DNA of 64,000 bases from a gamma proteobacterium SCGC AB-629-P17 (GTDB lineage Bacteria > Pseudomonadota > Gammaproteobacteria > PS1 > Pseudothioglobaceae): the NCBI GenBank assembly GCA_000372785.1, contig KB889802.1:1-64000 (forward strand). The letters run 5' to 3'. Below, one piece after another: positions 50,204 to 58,305 of this stretch (within the stretch, counting starts at the first letter, position 1; every line of letters begins with the position of its first letter). The position numbers and the translations under genes were made by a program. The notes below the pieces were generated by a model, which was not told where the DNA came from, searched no databases, and worked only from the letters and a program-made list of their open reading frames with translations.

Positions 50204-51592
50204 CTATGAGGGTAGGCTGTCAATCCAATCAATCGCCATTTTCAGTCTTAACAATACCCTTTCCTTGCCAACCAATTGAGCGCACATATCAATACTTCCG
50301 GCATTGCCATCTCCGCTAATAGCTAGCCTGAATGGCTGACCTACTTTGCCAAAGCCTATATTACGACTCTCACATATGCTCTGAATCACTTCATGAATAT
50401 GTTCAGGGGACCATTTCTCTAGAATTTCTAAATTTATCAATAGATCATCTAGTACTTGTCTTGACTCCAAATGAAAAAACTTTGTAGCTAGATTGGAGTC
50501 AAAGTCTTCAAAATCGTGATAAAACATCAGGCAATTCTGAGCCATATCGACTAAAGACTTCGAACGATCTCTGAGGGCTTCAATAACCTCTTTTATATCT
50601 GGACCATCACTTAAATTAATAGAAAGTTGATTTAGGTGCCATTTTAACTCGGATACAAGTTCGTCAATCTCAGTAGTCTTTATATATGAATGATTCATCC
50701 AATCTAGCTTGTCTTGATTGAAACTTGCTGATGATTTATTGATGTTTTCAAGTTCAAACAAATTAATCATCTCATCAACTGAGAAAATTTCTTGATCACC
50801 ATGTGACCAGCCTAAACGAACTATGTAGTTTAATAAAGCTTTCGGCAAATAACCTGCATCCCTATAAGACATAAGATTAACTGCTCCATGTCTTTTTGAC
50901 AAACGCGAACCATCAACACCCAAAATCATAGGAACGTGGGCAAATCTTGGAATATTCCAGTCCAAGGCCTCATAAAGATTGATCTGTTTGGGTGAATTGT
51001 TTATGTGGTCATCACCTCTAATAACACATTCAATTTCCATATCATGGTCATCAACGACAACTGTCAAGTTATATGTCGGCGAACCATCAGACCTTGCAAT
51101 AATTAAATCATCCAACTCACTATTCGCAATTTCAATTTCACCCTTGACATAGTCATCAAAAGATACAGTCCCATTATCTGGATTAAGGAAGCGAATCACA
51201 CCACTTTTGAGCTTTTTATCACGACAACAACCGTCATATTTTGGTTTGTCTCCACTTGCTATTTGTGCTTCACGCATTTCCTCCAAGCGCTCTTTTGTGC
51301 ATTCACAGTAATACGCCTTACCCTGATCGAGCAACTGAGAAAGGACTTCTTTATAACGCTCAATCCTATCACTTTGAAAGATAGGTCCTTCGTCATAATT
51401 CAAACCTAGCCAGTCTATTCCCTGCAAAATAGCATCCACCGAATCCTGAGTTGAGCGATTCTTGTCGGTGTCTTCGATTCGAAGAACAAACTTGCTGTCA
51501 TGTTTTTTAGCCCATAGCCATGCGAAAAAGGCTGTTCTAGCACCACCAATGTGTAAGTATCCTGTCGGTGAGGGGGCAAATCTTGATTTCAT
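50204..51592 (-). CDS. gltX: glutamyl-tRNA synthetase
   Basis: Class-I aminoacyl-tRNA synthetase charging tRNA-Glu. The 462 residues include the HIGH-type motif FAPSPTGYLHIGGARTA (residues 4-20), the cysteine-rich zinc-type insert YYCECTKERL ... YDGCC, RGDDHINNSPKQI and the KMSKS equivalent SRLSKRHGA. The C-terminal anticodon-binding helical domain is complete. Length is normal for GltX1. Confidence 0.97.
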   Translation of the reverse strand: MKSRFAPSPTGYLHIGGARTAFFAWLWAKKHDSKFVLRIEDTDKNRSTQDSVDAILQGIDWLGLNYDEGPIFQSDRIERYKEVLSQLLDQGKAYYCECTKERLEEMREAQIASGDKPKYDGCCRDKKLKSGVIRFLNPDNGTVSFDDYVKGEIEIANSELDDLIIARSDGSPTYNLTVVVDDHDMEIECVIRGDDHINNSPKQINLYEALDWNIPRFAHVPMILGVDGSRLSKRHGAVNLMSYRDAGYLPKALLNYIVRLGWSHGDQEIFSVDEMINLFELENINKSSASFNQDKLDWMNHSYIKTTEIDELVSELKWHLNQLSINLSDGPDIKEVIEALRDRSKSLVDMAQNCLMFYHDFEDFDSNLATKFFHLESRQVLDDLLINLEILEKWSPEHIHEVIQSICESRNIGFGKVGQPFRLAISGDGNAGSIDMCAQLVGKERVLLRLKMAIDWIDSLPS

Positions 51593-51765
51593 TTTTTAAT
51601 TATTATGAATTACTTTTTAGACTCCAATACTAGTACCTATGTCAACTTATTTGACTCAAGATATTGATTATAAGTAAGTTTTTCAACTCCAACAATAAAT
51701 CAAATGAAGTGCCAATTTTACACTGTTATAATTGAATCCCAACATGCAAATACCTAAGTCATTTA

Positions 51766-52128
51766 ATGGAATTCACTCAGCAAAGTCCTAATCAAAACAC
51801 CGTTATTTCAATAGATGAATCTACCATTACACTTTCACACACTCAACTGAAAATACCCTGCTTTATTTCCTCTAAAAAGGTAGAAGAAGTTTCAATATCT
51901 TCACTTGAAGATATCAGTAAAGAGTCTCTATTCCCCATATTAAGTCAAGAATCTCTTGAATTACTGATAATTGGTACCGGAATACATTCAATATTTCTCT
52001 CACCTAAACAGCAAGTTTCACTATCTGAACTTGGATTAGGCGTTGAATCCATGAATAATGTATCAGCATGCAGTAGCTTTAACTTATTACTTTCTGATTT
52101 AAGACCTGTAGGGTTATTAATCCTATGA
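51766..52128 (+). CDS. Mth938-like (DUF498) domain protein
   Basis: Small protein of the Mth938/NDUFAF3-like fold. In bacteria the function is unknown; the eukaryotic relative helps assemble complex I. The 120 residues contain the characteristic LLIIGTGIHSIFLSP, where the family has GtG, and LGLGVESMNNVSACSSFNLLLSDLRPVGLLIL. Its stop overlaps the rodA ATG (ATGA), so the two are coupled; in other Proteobacteria it is often near secDF or cell-envelope genes. Confidence 0.85.
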   Translation: MEFTQQSPNQNTVISIDESTITLSHTQLKIPCFISSKKVEEVSISSLEDISKESLFPILSQESLELLIIGTGIHSIFLSPKQQVSLSELGLGVESMNNVSACSSFNLLLSDLRPVGLLIL

Positions 52129-53297
52129 ACAATTACATTTTCAAAAAAATTATACTTTTCTATCGTTTTTTTAAAATAGATACACCGTTATTGGTTTTCA
52201 TTATCCTTCTTTCTGGGCTTGGTTTATTGATCTTGTATAGCAGCTCCGGTGGATCCCTTGATTTAGTGAATCGACAACTGATTCATCTCGGACTGGCTAC
52301 ATCTGTAATGCTGGTTGTTGCACAGATACCCCCACTCTTGTTGATGAGATCGGCGCCAATATTATTACTCTTAGGGATTATATTATTAACCCTAGTGTTG
52401 CTTTTTGGTAGCTACGGAGGCGGTGCCCAGAGATGGTTGAACTTGGGTTTAATTAAATTTCAGCCGTCAGAAATGATGAAGATCATAGTTCCAATAGCGA
52501 TAGCTGCAATATTGAGTGAAAGTACGCTTCCACCCAGAGCACGCCCAGTCATAATCTCTCTAGTGGGTATTGCAATTGTCGTCCTCCTAATTGCCAAGCA
52601 GCCAGACCTAGGAACCTCTTTATTGATTGGGGCTTCGGGTATCTACGTATTATTTTTTTCAGGATTCAGAATTCGTCTACTAAAAAACCTTTGGCTTAAT
52701 TTAGGGCTAATTGCAGGAATACTAGGTGGGTTGCTTTATTTTGCATGGAATTACTTACTAATTTCTTATCAAAAAAATCGCATTTTGACGCTGTTCAATC
52801 CAGAATCTGACCCACTCGGTTCGGGTTATCATATCCTACAATCAAAAATTGCAATTGGCTCTGGCGGATTGACAGGAAAAGGTATCACACAGGGCTCTCA
52901 ATCCAGACTCGACTTCGTGCCTGAGCAATCTACTGATTTTATTTTTTCTGTCCTGGCTGAGGAAATGGGCTTTGTTGGCTTTATTTTATTGTTATCAATT
53001 TACACCCTGATTATTTATCGTTGCTTTAATTTATCGCTACGCTGTGAAGATAACTTTTCTAGATTACTAGGTGCAAGTTTGACATTTGTTTTGTTTACCT
53101 ATATTTTTGTCAATATGGCTATGGTTTCCGGACTTTTACCGGTTGTTGGTGTCCCCCTACCCTTAATCAGCTATGGCGGATCTTCTTTGATGACATTGAT
53201 GGCTAGTTTCGGAATTATTATGTCAATTCATAAACATAAAAGTCCACGTTATTTACAGGAAAAAACAAAAAGTTTGAAGCTTCACCGACGGCTCTAA
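52125..53297 (+). CDS. rodA: peptidoglycan glycosyltransferase RodA (SEDS family)
   Basis: Elongation-specific peptidoglycan polymerase that works with PBP2 and MreBCD. The 390 residues have about ten membrane helices, with GGAQRWLNLGLIKFQPSEMMKI, the catalytic-loop region LGSGYHILQSKIAIGSGGLTGKG, FVPEQSTDFIFSVLAEEMGF and the C-terminal VGVPLPLISYGGSSL. These last blocks (GKG..QG and PEQ/STDFIF) mark RodA and distinguish it from FtsW at 9331. PBP2 (mrdA) is not upstream; a Mth938-like gene is. dacA follows 163 bp later. Confidence 0.95.
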   Translation: MNNYIFKKIILFYRFFKIDTPLLVFIILLSGLGLLILYSSSGGSLDLVNRQLIHLGLATSVMLVVAQIPPLLLMRSAPILLLLGIILLTLVLLFGSYGGGAQRWLNLGLIKFQPSEMMKIIVPIAIAAILSESTLPPRARPVIISLVGIAIVVLLIAKQPDLGTSLLIGASGIYVLFFSGFRIRLLKNLWLNLGLIAGILGGLLYFAWNYLLISYQKNRILTLFNPESDPLGSGYHILQSKIAIGSGGLTGKGITQGSQSRLDFVPEQSTDFIFSVLAEEMGFVGFILLLSIYTLIIYRCFNLSLRCEDNFSRLLGASLTFVLFTYIFVNMAMVSGLLPVVGVPLPLISYGGSSLMTLMASFGIIMSIHKHKSPRYLQEKTKSLKLHRRL

Positions 53298-53460
53298 TGA
53301 TTTTATTAATCCTCCTATAAAAAGTGCTAATTTGTAAACTTCTTTCTGAGTTTCTAAAAATATTGCGTTATTACTCGTTATAATCATCCTAATCCCTATA
53401 TCAAAGGCAATATATCAGTTTTCCAGGATGATTAATTAATTAACTAATAAACACTATTCT

Positions 53461-54606
53461 ATGAAATCAAAAACCCTTATCAGATTCTTAAAATCCTTCT
53501 TTTTGTTGTTGCTGATCTCTAGTTCTAATGCAGATGAACCGCGCTTTTATATTCCCGATGCCCCTGCCATCAGTGCAGTTTCCTACGTTGTCATGGACCA
53601 CAATTCTGGAGCTATACTTGCCGCAAACAATGAAGATGAAAAAAGAGCCCCTGCTAGTTTGACAAAACTGATGACCTCATATGTTGTCTTCCAACGCATA
53701 AAGGAAGAATTTATTACCCTTGAGGATGACGTAAAAATTAGTGAAAAAGCATGGAAAACTGGAGGCTCAAGAAGCTTTATTGAGGTCGGTAAGATGATTA
53801 AGCTTAAGGACCTACTAAGAGGAATGATAGTTCAGTCTGGTAACGACGCCTCTGTAGCTCTTGCTGAACATGTAGCTGGCTCTGAAGGTACATTTATCCT
53901 TTTCATGAATGATTATGCCGAACAGCTAGGAATGAAAAACTCTCGATTTGAGAATTCTTCTGGATTACCTCACGAAGACCAGTACACAACGGCAAAAGAT
54001 ATGGCTATTCTTTCCTCAGCCATGATTCGTGATTTTCCAGATTTTTATAAATGGTATAGCGAGAAGGAATTTACATACAACAATATTACCCAACCCAATC
54101 GAAACAAACTTTTATGGTCAGACAGCACCGTGGATGGACTCAAGACCGGTTACACTCGGAAGGCTGGATATTGCCTTGTAACGAGTGCAAATCGTGTAGA
54201 CATGAGGCTTATTTCTGTGGTGCTTGGTTCAAAAGGTCCGGCGGTCCGTTTTACTGAAACAGAAAAATTACTAGATTACGGTTTTCGTTTCTTTGAGACT
54301 CAATCTGTTGACGATATATCTCACCAAGTACCCATCTATAAATCTGAAAAAAGCAGTATCAAGGTTGGTGTAGAAGATTCGACCTATCTAACCTTACCAA
54401 GAAACCAGTTTAAATACACCACTCAAACCATTACTCTTGACCAAGATTTAATCGCACCCATTAATCAGGGTCAGAGGATTGGGAATTTGGTGATCAGTTT
54501 TGGCAATGAAAGTATCGCCACACTTCCTCTTATCGCTCTTGAGGATGCGCCTGAATCTGGATTCTTTGCAAGAATAGTTGACACCATCAAATTGCTTTTT
54601 AGATAA
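53461..54606 (+). CDS. dacA: D-alanyl-D-alanine carboxypeptidase (PBP5/6 type)
   Basis: Penicillin-binding protein that removes the terminal D-Ala from peptidoglycan stems in the periplasm. The 381 residues have a signal peptide (cleavage near NA-DE, residue 25). Active-site motifs follow: SLTKLM (Ser-x-x-Lys), SGNDASVALAEH (Ser-x-Asn) and DGLKTGYT (Lys-Thr-Gly). Then come the PBP5 C-terminal beta domain and an amphipathic membrane anchor ending AIVDTIKLLF-like (RIVDTIKLLFR). It forms a rodA-dacA-dat series conserved in gammaproteobacteria. Confidence 0.95.
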   Translation: MKSKTLIRFLKSFFLLLLISSSNADEPRFYIPDAPAISAVSYVVMDHNSGAILAANNEDEKRAPASLTKLMTSYVVFQRIKEEFITLEDDVKISEKAWKTGGSRSFIEVGKMIKLKDLLRGMIVQSGNDASVALAEHVAGSEGTFILFMNDYAEQLGMKNSRFENSSGLPHEDQYTTAKDMAILSSAMIRDFPDFYKWYSEKEFTYNNITQPNRNKLLWSDSTVDGLKTGYTRKAGYCLVTSANRVDMRLISVVLGSKGPAVRFTETEKLLDYGFRFFETQSVDDISHQVPIYKSEKSSIKVGVEDSTYLTLPRNQFKYTTQTITLDQDLIAPINQGQRIGNLVISFGNESIATLPLIALEDAPESGFFARIVDTIKLLFR

Positions 54607-54612
54607 AGTATA

Positions 54613-55455
54613 TTGGTTTATTTAAACGGAAAATTTATCTTAAAAAGTGAGGCCTTTATTTCCGTTATGGATCGAGGCTTTCTATTTGGTGATGGGATTT
54701 ATGAAGTTTTTCCTGTCTACAATGGATCAATACTAGGACTGGAAGAACACCTAAAACGACTTCAAGAAGGACTTGATGCTATTAATATAGTCAATCCTTA
54801 TGATAAAAAAAAGTGGACCTCACTAATTAATAAATTAGTTTCTTATCACCAAAAGAATAGCAAACAAGCAATTTATTTACAAGTTTCTCGTGGTTGTGAT
54901 GATGATCGGAAGCACACCCATGGCACACTCAAGCCAACTGTCTACATGCAATCATCACCCTTTAAGAGTCCAACTAAAAATGGCCTGTTAAAAGGTTCAG
55001 CTGCCATTACGCGTGATGACATTCGATGGAGCCAATGTGATACTAAAGCGACCTCACTGCTTGCTAATATCATGTTCGCTCAAGAAGCTAAAAATCATAG
55101 CGTTGAAGAGGTTATTCTTATTCGTGATGGTATCGTTACTGAATGCTCTAGCTCGAACTTGTTTTTAGTTAAAAATAATTGCATCTATACCCACCCTAAG
55201 GGGCCCTTTATATTGCCAGGGATAACTAGAGAAATGGTCATAGATTGTGCCAAATACTGTGATATTAAAGTCAAAGAGGTTGCATTTAATAAAGGCTCTT
55301 TAATGGGTGCTGACGAAGTTTGGATTAGTAGCTCTACACGCGAAATTGTTCCAATAACCTGTATTGATGATAAGCCTATTAATAATGGTAAAGTTGGTGC
55401 AATATGGTCGTTAATTTATGACCGTTATCAAACGATAAAGAGTATCAATATTTAA
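54613..55455 (+). CDS. dat: D-amino-acid aminotransferase (fold-type IV PLP enzyme)
   Basis: Transaminates D-alanine and other D-amino acids, supplying D-glutamate or recycling D-Ala. The 280 residues begin with VYLNGKFILKSEAFISVMDR and GFLFGDGIYEVFPVYNG. The catalytic lysine is in QCDTKATSLLANIMF, and the PLP phosphate region is EVILIRDGIVTECSSSNLFLV. PFILPGITREMVID follows. Branched-chain aminotransferase is the main alternative, but the FLFGDGIYEV start and the dacA neighbour favour Dat. The start is TTG, six bases after the dacA stop. Confidence 0.9.
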   Translation: MVYLNGKFILKSEAFISVMDRGFLFGDGIYEVFPVYNGSILGLEEHLKRLQEGLDAINIVNPYDKKKWTSLINKLVSYHQKNSKQAIYLQVSRGCDDDRKHTHGTLKPTVYMQSSPFKSPTKNGLLKGSAAITRDDIRWSQCDTKATSLLANIMFAQEAKNHSVEEVILIRDGIVTECSSSNLFLVKNNCIYTHPKGPFILPGITREMVIDCAKYCDIKVKEVAFNKGSLMGADEVWISSSTREIVPITCIDDKPINNGKVGAIWSLIYDRYQTIKSINI

Positions 55456-55546
55456 TTAATCAAACGTCCTTTATTGGACATAAAAAACACTTACAATAAC
55501 CAAGAAAAACTAATTGGAATAATCAAATCAAGTAAAATACGACTGT

Positions 55547-55649
55547 AGTGTCGAGGGTACACCAACAATGAATGGTTATGAACTCCGCCAGGCCCGGAAG
55601 GGAGCAACGGTAATAATTTTTTTATGTGTTGGACCCTATTCTCGGCACT
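55547..55649 (+). ncRNA. ffs: 4.5S RNA of the signal recognition particle
   Basis: The apical domain is unmistakable: CCAGGCCCGGAAGGGAGCAA (55590-55609) is the conserved Ffh-binding helix 8 with the GGAA tetraloop and the symmetric internal loop. The ends pair as AGTGTCGAG (55547-55555) with CTCGGCACT (55641-55649), and the ACC/GGT and CACCAACA/TGTGTTGG segments close the long stem. The size, about 103 nt, fits the bacterial short form. TAAAAT at 55533-55538 is a suitable -10 box, with no clear -35. The position just upstream of dnaX is common in gammaproteobacteria. Exact ends are estimates from pairing. Confidence 0.95.
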
Positions 55650-55679
55650 ACCTTATACACTTTGATAACACTAACCTTG

Positions 55680-57329
55680 ATGAGCGAACATTACCAAGTT
55701 TTAGCTAGAAAGTATAGACCTCATAAATTTGAAGAGTTGGTCGGTCAAACTCATACAATCAAAACCCTTGTTAATGCGCTCGAGAACAACAATCTGCACC
55801 ATGGATTTTTGTTTACAGGGACACGCGGCGTAGGAAAAACTACCATCGCACGTATCTTTGCAAAGTCTGTTAATTGTGAAAAAGGGGTTAGCTCAAAACC
55901 GTGTGGTAAATGTGCGACATGCCAAGAAATAGATCAAGGTCAGTCGGTCGACCTCATTGAACTAGACGCAGCCTCGCATACTGGTGTAGATCATATGCGA
56001 GAAATTCTTGAAAATGCTCAATATTTACCAACAAAGAATCTCTATAAAATCTATCTCATAGACGAAGTTCATATGCTATCGAAAAGCAGCTTTAATGCGC
56101 TATTAAAGACGCTTGAAGAGCCTCCAGGTCATATCAAGTTTTTGTTAGCAACCACTGACCCTAAAAAACTACCTGTTACAATCCTGTCTCGTTGCCTGCA
56201 ATTTAATTTAAATAAGCTCTCTCACAACGAAATCCTTTCACAACTGAAATTTATTATGGATTCAGAGGGTCTTGAGTTCGAAGAATCTGCATTATCTAAG
56301 ATTGCAGATTTTGGAAATGGTTCAATGCGCGATGCTCTTAGTCTCCTTGACCAGTCAATATCATATGGCAACGGAAGTGTCAAAGACAAAGACATAAAAG
56401 CGATGTTAGGTTTAGTGCTCCACGATGATGTCATTAAACTGGCAACACTGGTCATTGAAAGGAAAGCCGAGGAAGTTATATTGTTTGTCAGAGATCTTGC
56501 TCATCAAGGTGAAAGTCTCTCTAACGCTCTTAAAGACCTCACGTCACTTTTTCATCAAATATCAATTGCTCAGATTCTGACTAATCATGAGCAAATTGGT
56601 AGTGAAATCATCACCCTTGCGAGTCAAATCTCAGTGCACGATTTACAGCTTTTTTATCAAATCGCTATTAATGGTCAAAAGGATCTTGCCTATTCACCAA
56701 ACGAACAAATCGCTTTAGAGATGACATTGCTCAGAATGATCGCATTTCATCCCGAGTATGATGATGAAAAAAAAACTCTAATAACATCAACTAAACCAAA
56801 AACTAAATCTCCTCAAGTTAAGAAAAGAACCCTAGAAGCGAAACCCGAAATTGCACCCATAAATACTAAAGAAGCGACTGAAATAAAAACTAACAAGGAA
56901 AATCAAACCAAGTCACAAAAGCAAATTAAACTCAACAACCAGAAAGACTGGGAGAAAATTATCAATGACTTGCCTTTTGAAGGTGCTACAAAAATGCTTG
57001 TAAAAAATACTCTTTTTAGCTCATATGAAAGCGATAAACTTGTGCTCACCCTGAATGAAGAGTTCAATAACTTATTGACCAAGAATGTTCAAAAATCAAT
57101 CGAAAAAACTTTACTTAACGAGTTCAACAAAATAACCCTGGAAATTGAATCTGGAGACACCAATGGAAGCACCCTATCACAAAAAGAGGCTATCAAAGAA
57201 CAACAAAAAAGAAAACAAACCGAAAAACAATTTCTTGATGATGAAGGACTCAAAGAAATAGAGGAAGCCTTCAACACGAAAGTTGACCTGAAATCAATCA
57301 AATCCACAAAGGAGTCATCCAATGTTTAA
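55680..57329 (+). CDS. dnaX: DNA polymerase III tau/gamma subunits
   Basis: Clamp-loader ATPase and organiser of the replisome. I start at ATG 55680 (MSEHYQVLARKYRPHKFEEL); the upstream open frame lies in ffs. The 549 residues have Walker A GTRGVGKTT, the four-cysteine zinc site in CEKGVSSKPCGKCATC, IYLIDEVHMLSK and the sensor/arginine-finger segments (LATTDPKKLPVTILSRC). A Lys/Thr/Glu-rich linker follows, then a C-terminal tau domain (WEKIINDLPFEGATKMLVKN). A run of A at 56767-56773 lies in the linker region, but I see no clear slippery site with a hairpin for programmed frameshifting. It overlaps ybaB by eight bases. Confidence 0.96.
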   Translation: MSEHYQVLARKYRPHKFEELVGQTHTIKTLVNALENNNLHHGFLFTGTRGVGKTTIARIFAKSVNCEKGVSSKPCGKCATCQEIDQGQSVDLIELDAASHTGVDHMREILENAQYLPTKNLYKIYLIDEVHMLSKSSFNALLKTLEEPPGHIKFLLATTDPKKLPVTILSRCLQFNLNKLSHNEILSQLKFIMDSEGLEFEESALSKIADFGNGSMRDALSLLDQSISYGNGSVKDKDIKAMLGLVLHDDVIKLATLVIERKAEEVILFVRDLAHQGESLSNALKDLTSLFHQISIAQILTNHEQIGSEIITLASQISVHDLQLFYQIAINGQKDLAYSPNEQIALEMTLLRMIAFHPEYDDEKKTLITSTKPKTKSPQVKKRTLEAKPEIAPINTKEATEIKTNKENQTKSQKQIKLNNQKDWEKIINDLPFEGATKMLVKNTLFSSYESDKLVLTLNEEFNNLLTKNVQKSIEKTLLNEFNKITLEIESGDTNGSTLSQKEAIKEQQKRKQTEKQFLDDEGLKEIEEAFNTKVDLKSIKSTKESSNV

Positions 57330-57630
57330 AGACGGCATGGTAAGCATGATACAAAAAGCTAAAAAAATGCAGGAAGACATGAAAGTCGCACAGGATGAAA
57401 TTAAATCAACTTCTTGTCAGGGAGAATCTGGCTCTGGTGCCGTTAAAATTACTTTGACAGGAGAATATCGAGTCACAAACATACAAATTGATGAATCACT
57501 CCTCGCTGATAAGGAGATCCTAGAAGATTTGGTTATGACTGCACTGAATGATGCCTCTTCCCAGATTAGCGAAATCTCTAAAGCAAAATTGAAAAATGTT
57601 ACTGGTGGAATTGATCTGCCATTTAAATAA
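57322..57630 (+). CDS. ybaB: nucleoid-associated protein YbaB/EbfC
   Basis: Small dimeric DNA-binding protein. The 102 residues have the family pattern: a first helix with MIQKAKKMQEDMKVAQDEI, a beta core with GAVKITLTGEYRVTNIQID, and a last helix with LVMTALNDASSQISEISKAK. It sits between dnaX (eight-base overlap) and recR, the universal order. AGGAG in the dnaX tail acts as its ribosome site. Confidence 0.95.
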   Translation: MFKDGMVSMIQKAKKMQEDMKVAQDEIKSTSCQGESGSGAVKITLTGEYRVTNIQIDESLLADKEILEDLVMTALNDASSQISEISKAKLKNVTGGIDLPFK

Positions 57631-57647
57631 TTCGTTAGGTCTAATTT

Positions 57648-58235
57648 ATGATTGAAAAACTCAATAAAGCATTTTGTAAGCTACCAGGTGTCGGCTCTAA
57701 GAGCGCTCAACGTTTTATCTATCACCTGCTTGAGCGCGATAGGCAAGGTGGATTAGAGCTTGCCGAGGCTCTTACTGAAACAATGGAGAAAGTCAAAAAC
57801 TGTGAAAGATGCCGAACTCTTTCAGAAAGAACTCTTTGTAGTATATGCGCAAATAATGCTCGTGACGGCTCACAATTGTGTGTTGTAGAGACACCCACAG
57901 ACATTCATGCCATCGAGCAGAGTGGTGTTTATTCAGGAAAATACTTTGTTCTTAGTGGCTATCTTTCGCCGATTGATGGTATAGGTGCAGATGAACTCGG
58001 TCTAGATGAACTTGAAAATTTGTTCACAAATGAGGAAGTGAATGAAATTATTTTGGCCACCAATGCGACAATAGAAGGTGAAGTGACTGCTCACTATATT
58101 TTTAATTTAGCAAAAAAATACCAAATTAAAACCACCAGAATAGCTCACGGCATTCCGCTTGGTGGTGAATTAGAATATACCGACATTAATACCATTGCTC
58201 ATGCTTTGTCGGGCCGTAAGAGTTACGATATATAA
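57648..58235 (+). CDS. recR: recombination mediator RecR
   Basis: Helps RecF/RecO load RecA at single-strand gaps. The 195 residues contain the helix-hairpin-helix LPGVGSKSAQRFIYHLL, a four-cysteine zinc finger in CERCRTLSERTLCSIC, the Toprim domain with CVVETPTDIHAIEQSGVYSG, and IAHGIPLGGELEY near the end. Length is normal. It is the last gene of the ffs-dnaX-ybaB-recR run. Confidence 0.96.
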   Translation: MIEKLNKAFCKLPGVGSKSAQRFIYHLLERDRQGGLELAEALTETMEKVKNCERCRTLSERTLCSICANNARDGSQLCVVETPTDIHAIEQSGVYSGKYFVLSGYLSPIDGIGADELGLDELENLFTNEEVNEIILATNATIEGEVTAHYIFNLAKKYQIKTTRIAHGIPLGGELEYTDINTIAHALSGRKSYDI

Positions 58236-58305
58236 AGCTAAAGTAGAAGTTAAATTGTTGATAACTATTGTATAATAACTCAGTTTTATCCATCTTCCTA
58301 TTGCC

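Noticed and set aside
56760-56780. Programmed frameshift site in dnaX
   Set aside because: There is an A run, but no A-AAA-AAG heptamer with a downstream hairpin could be recognised.
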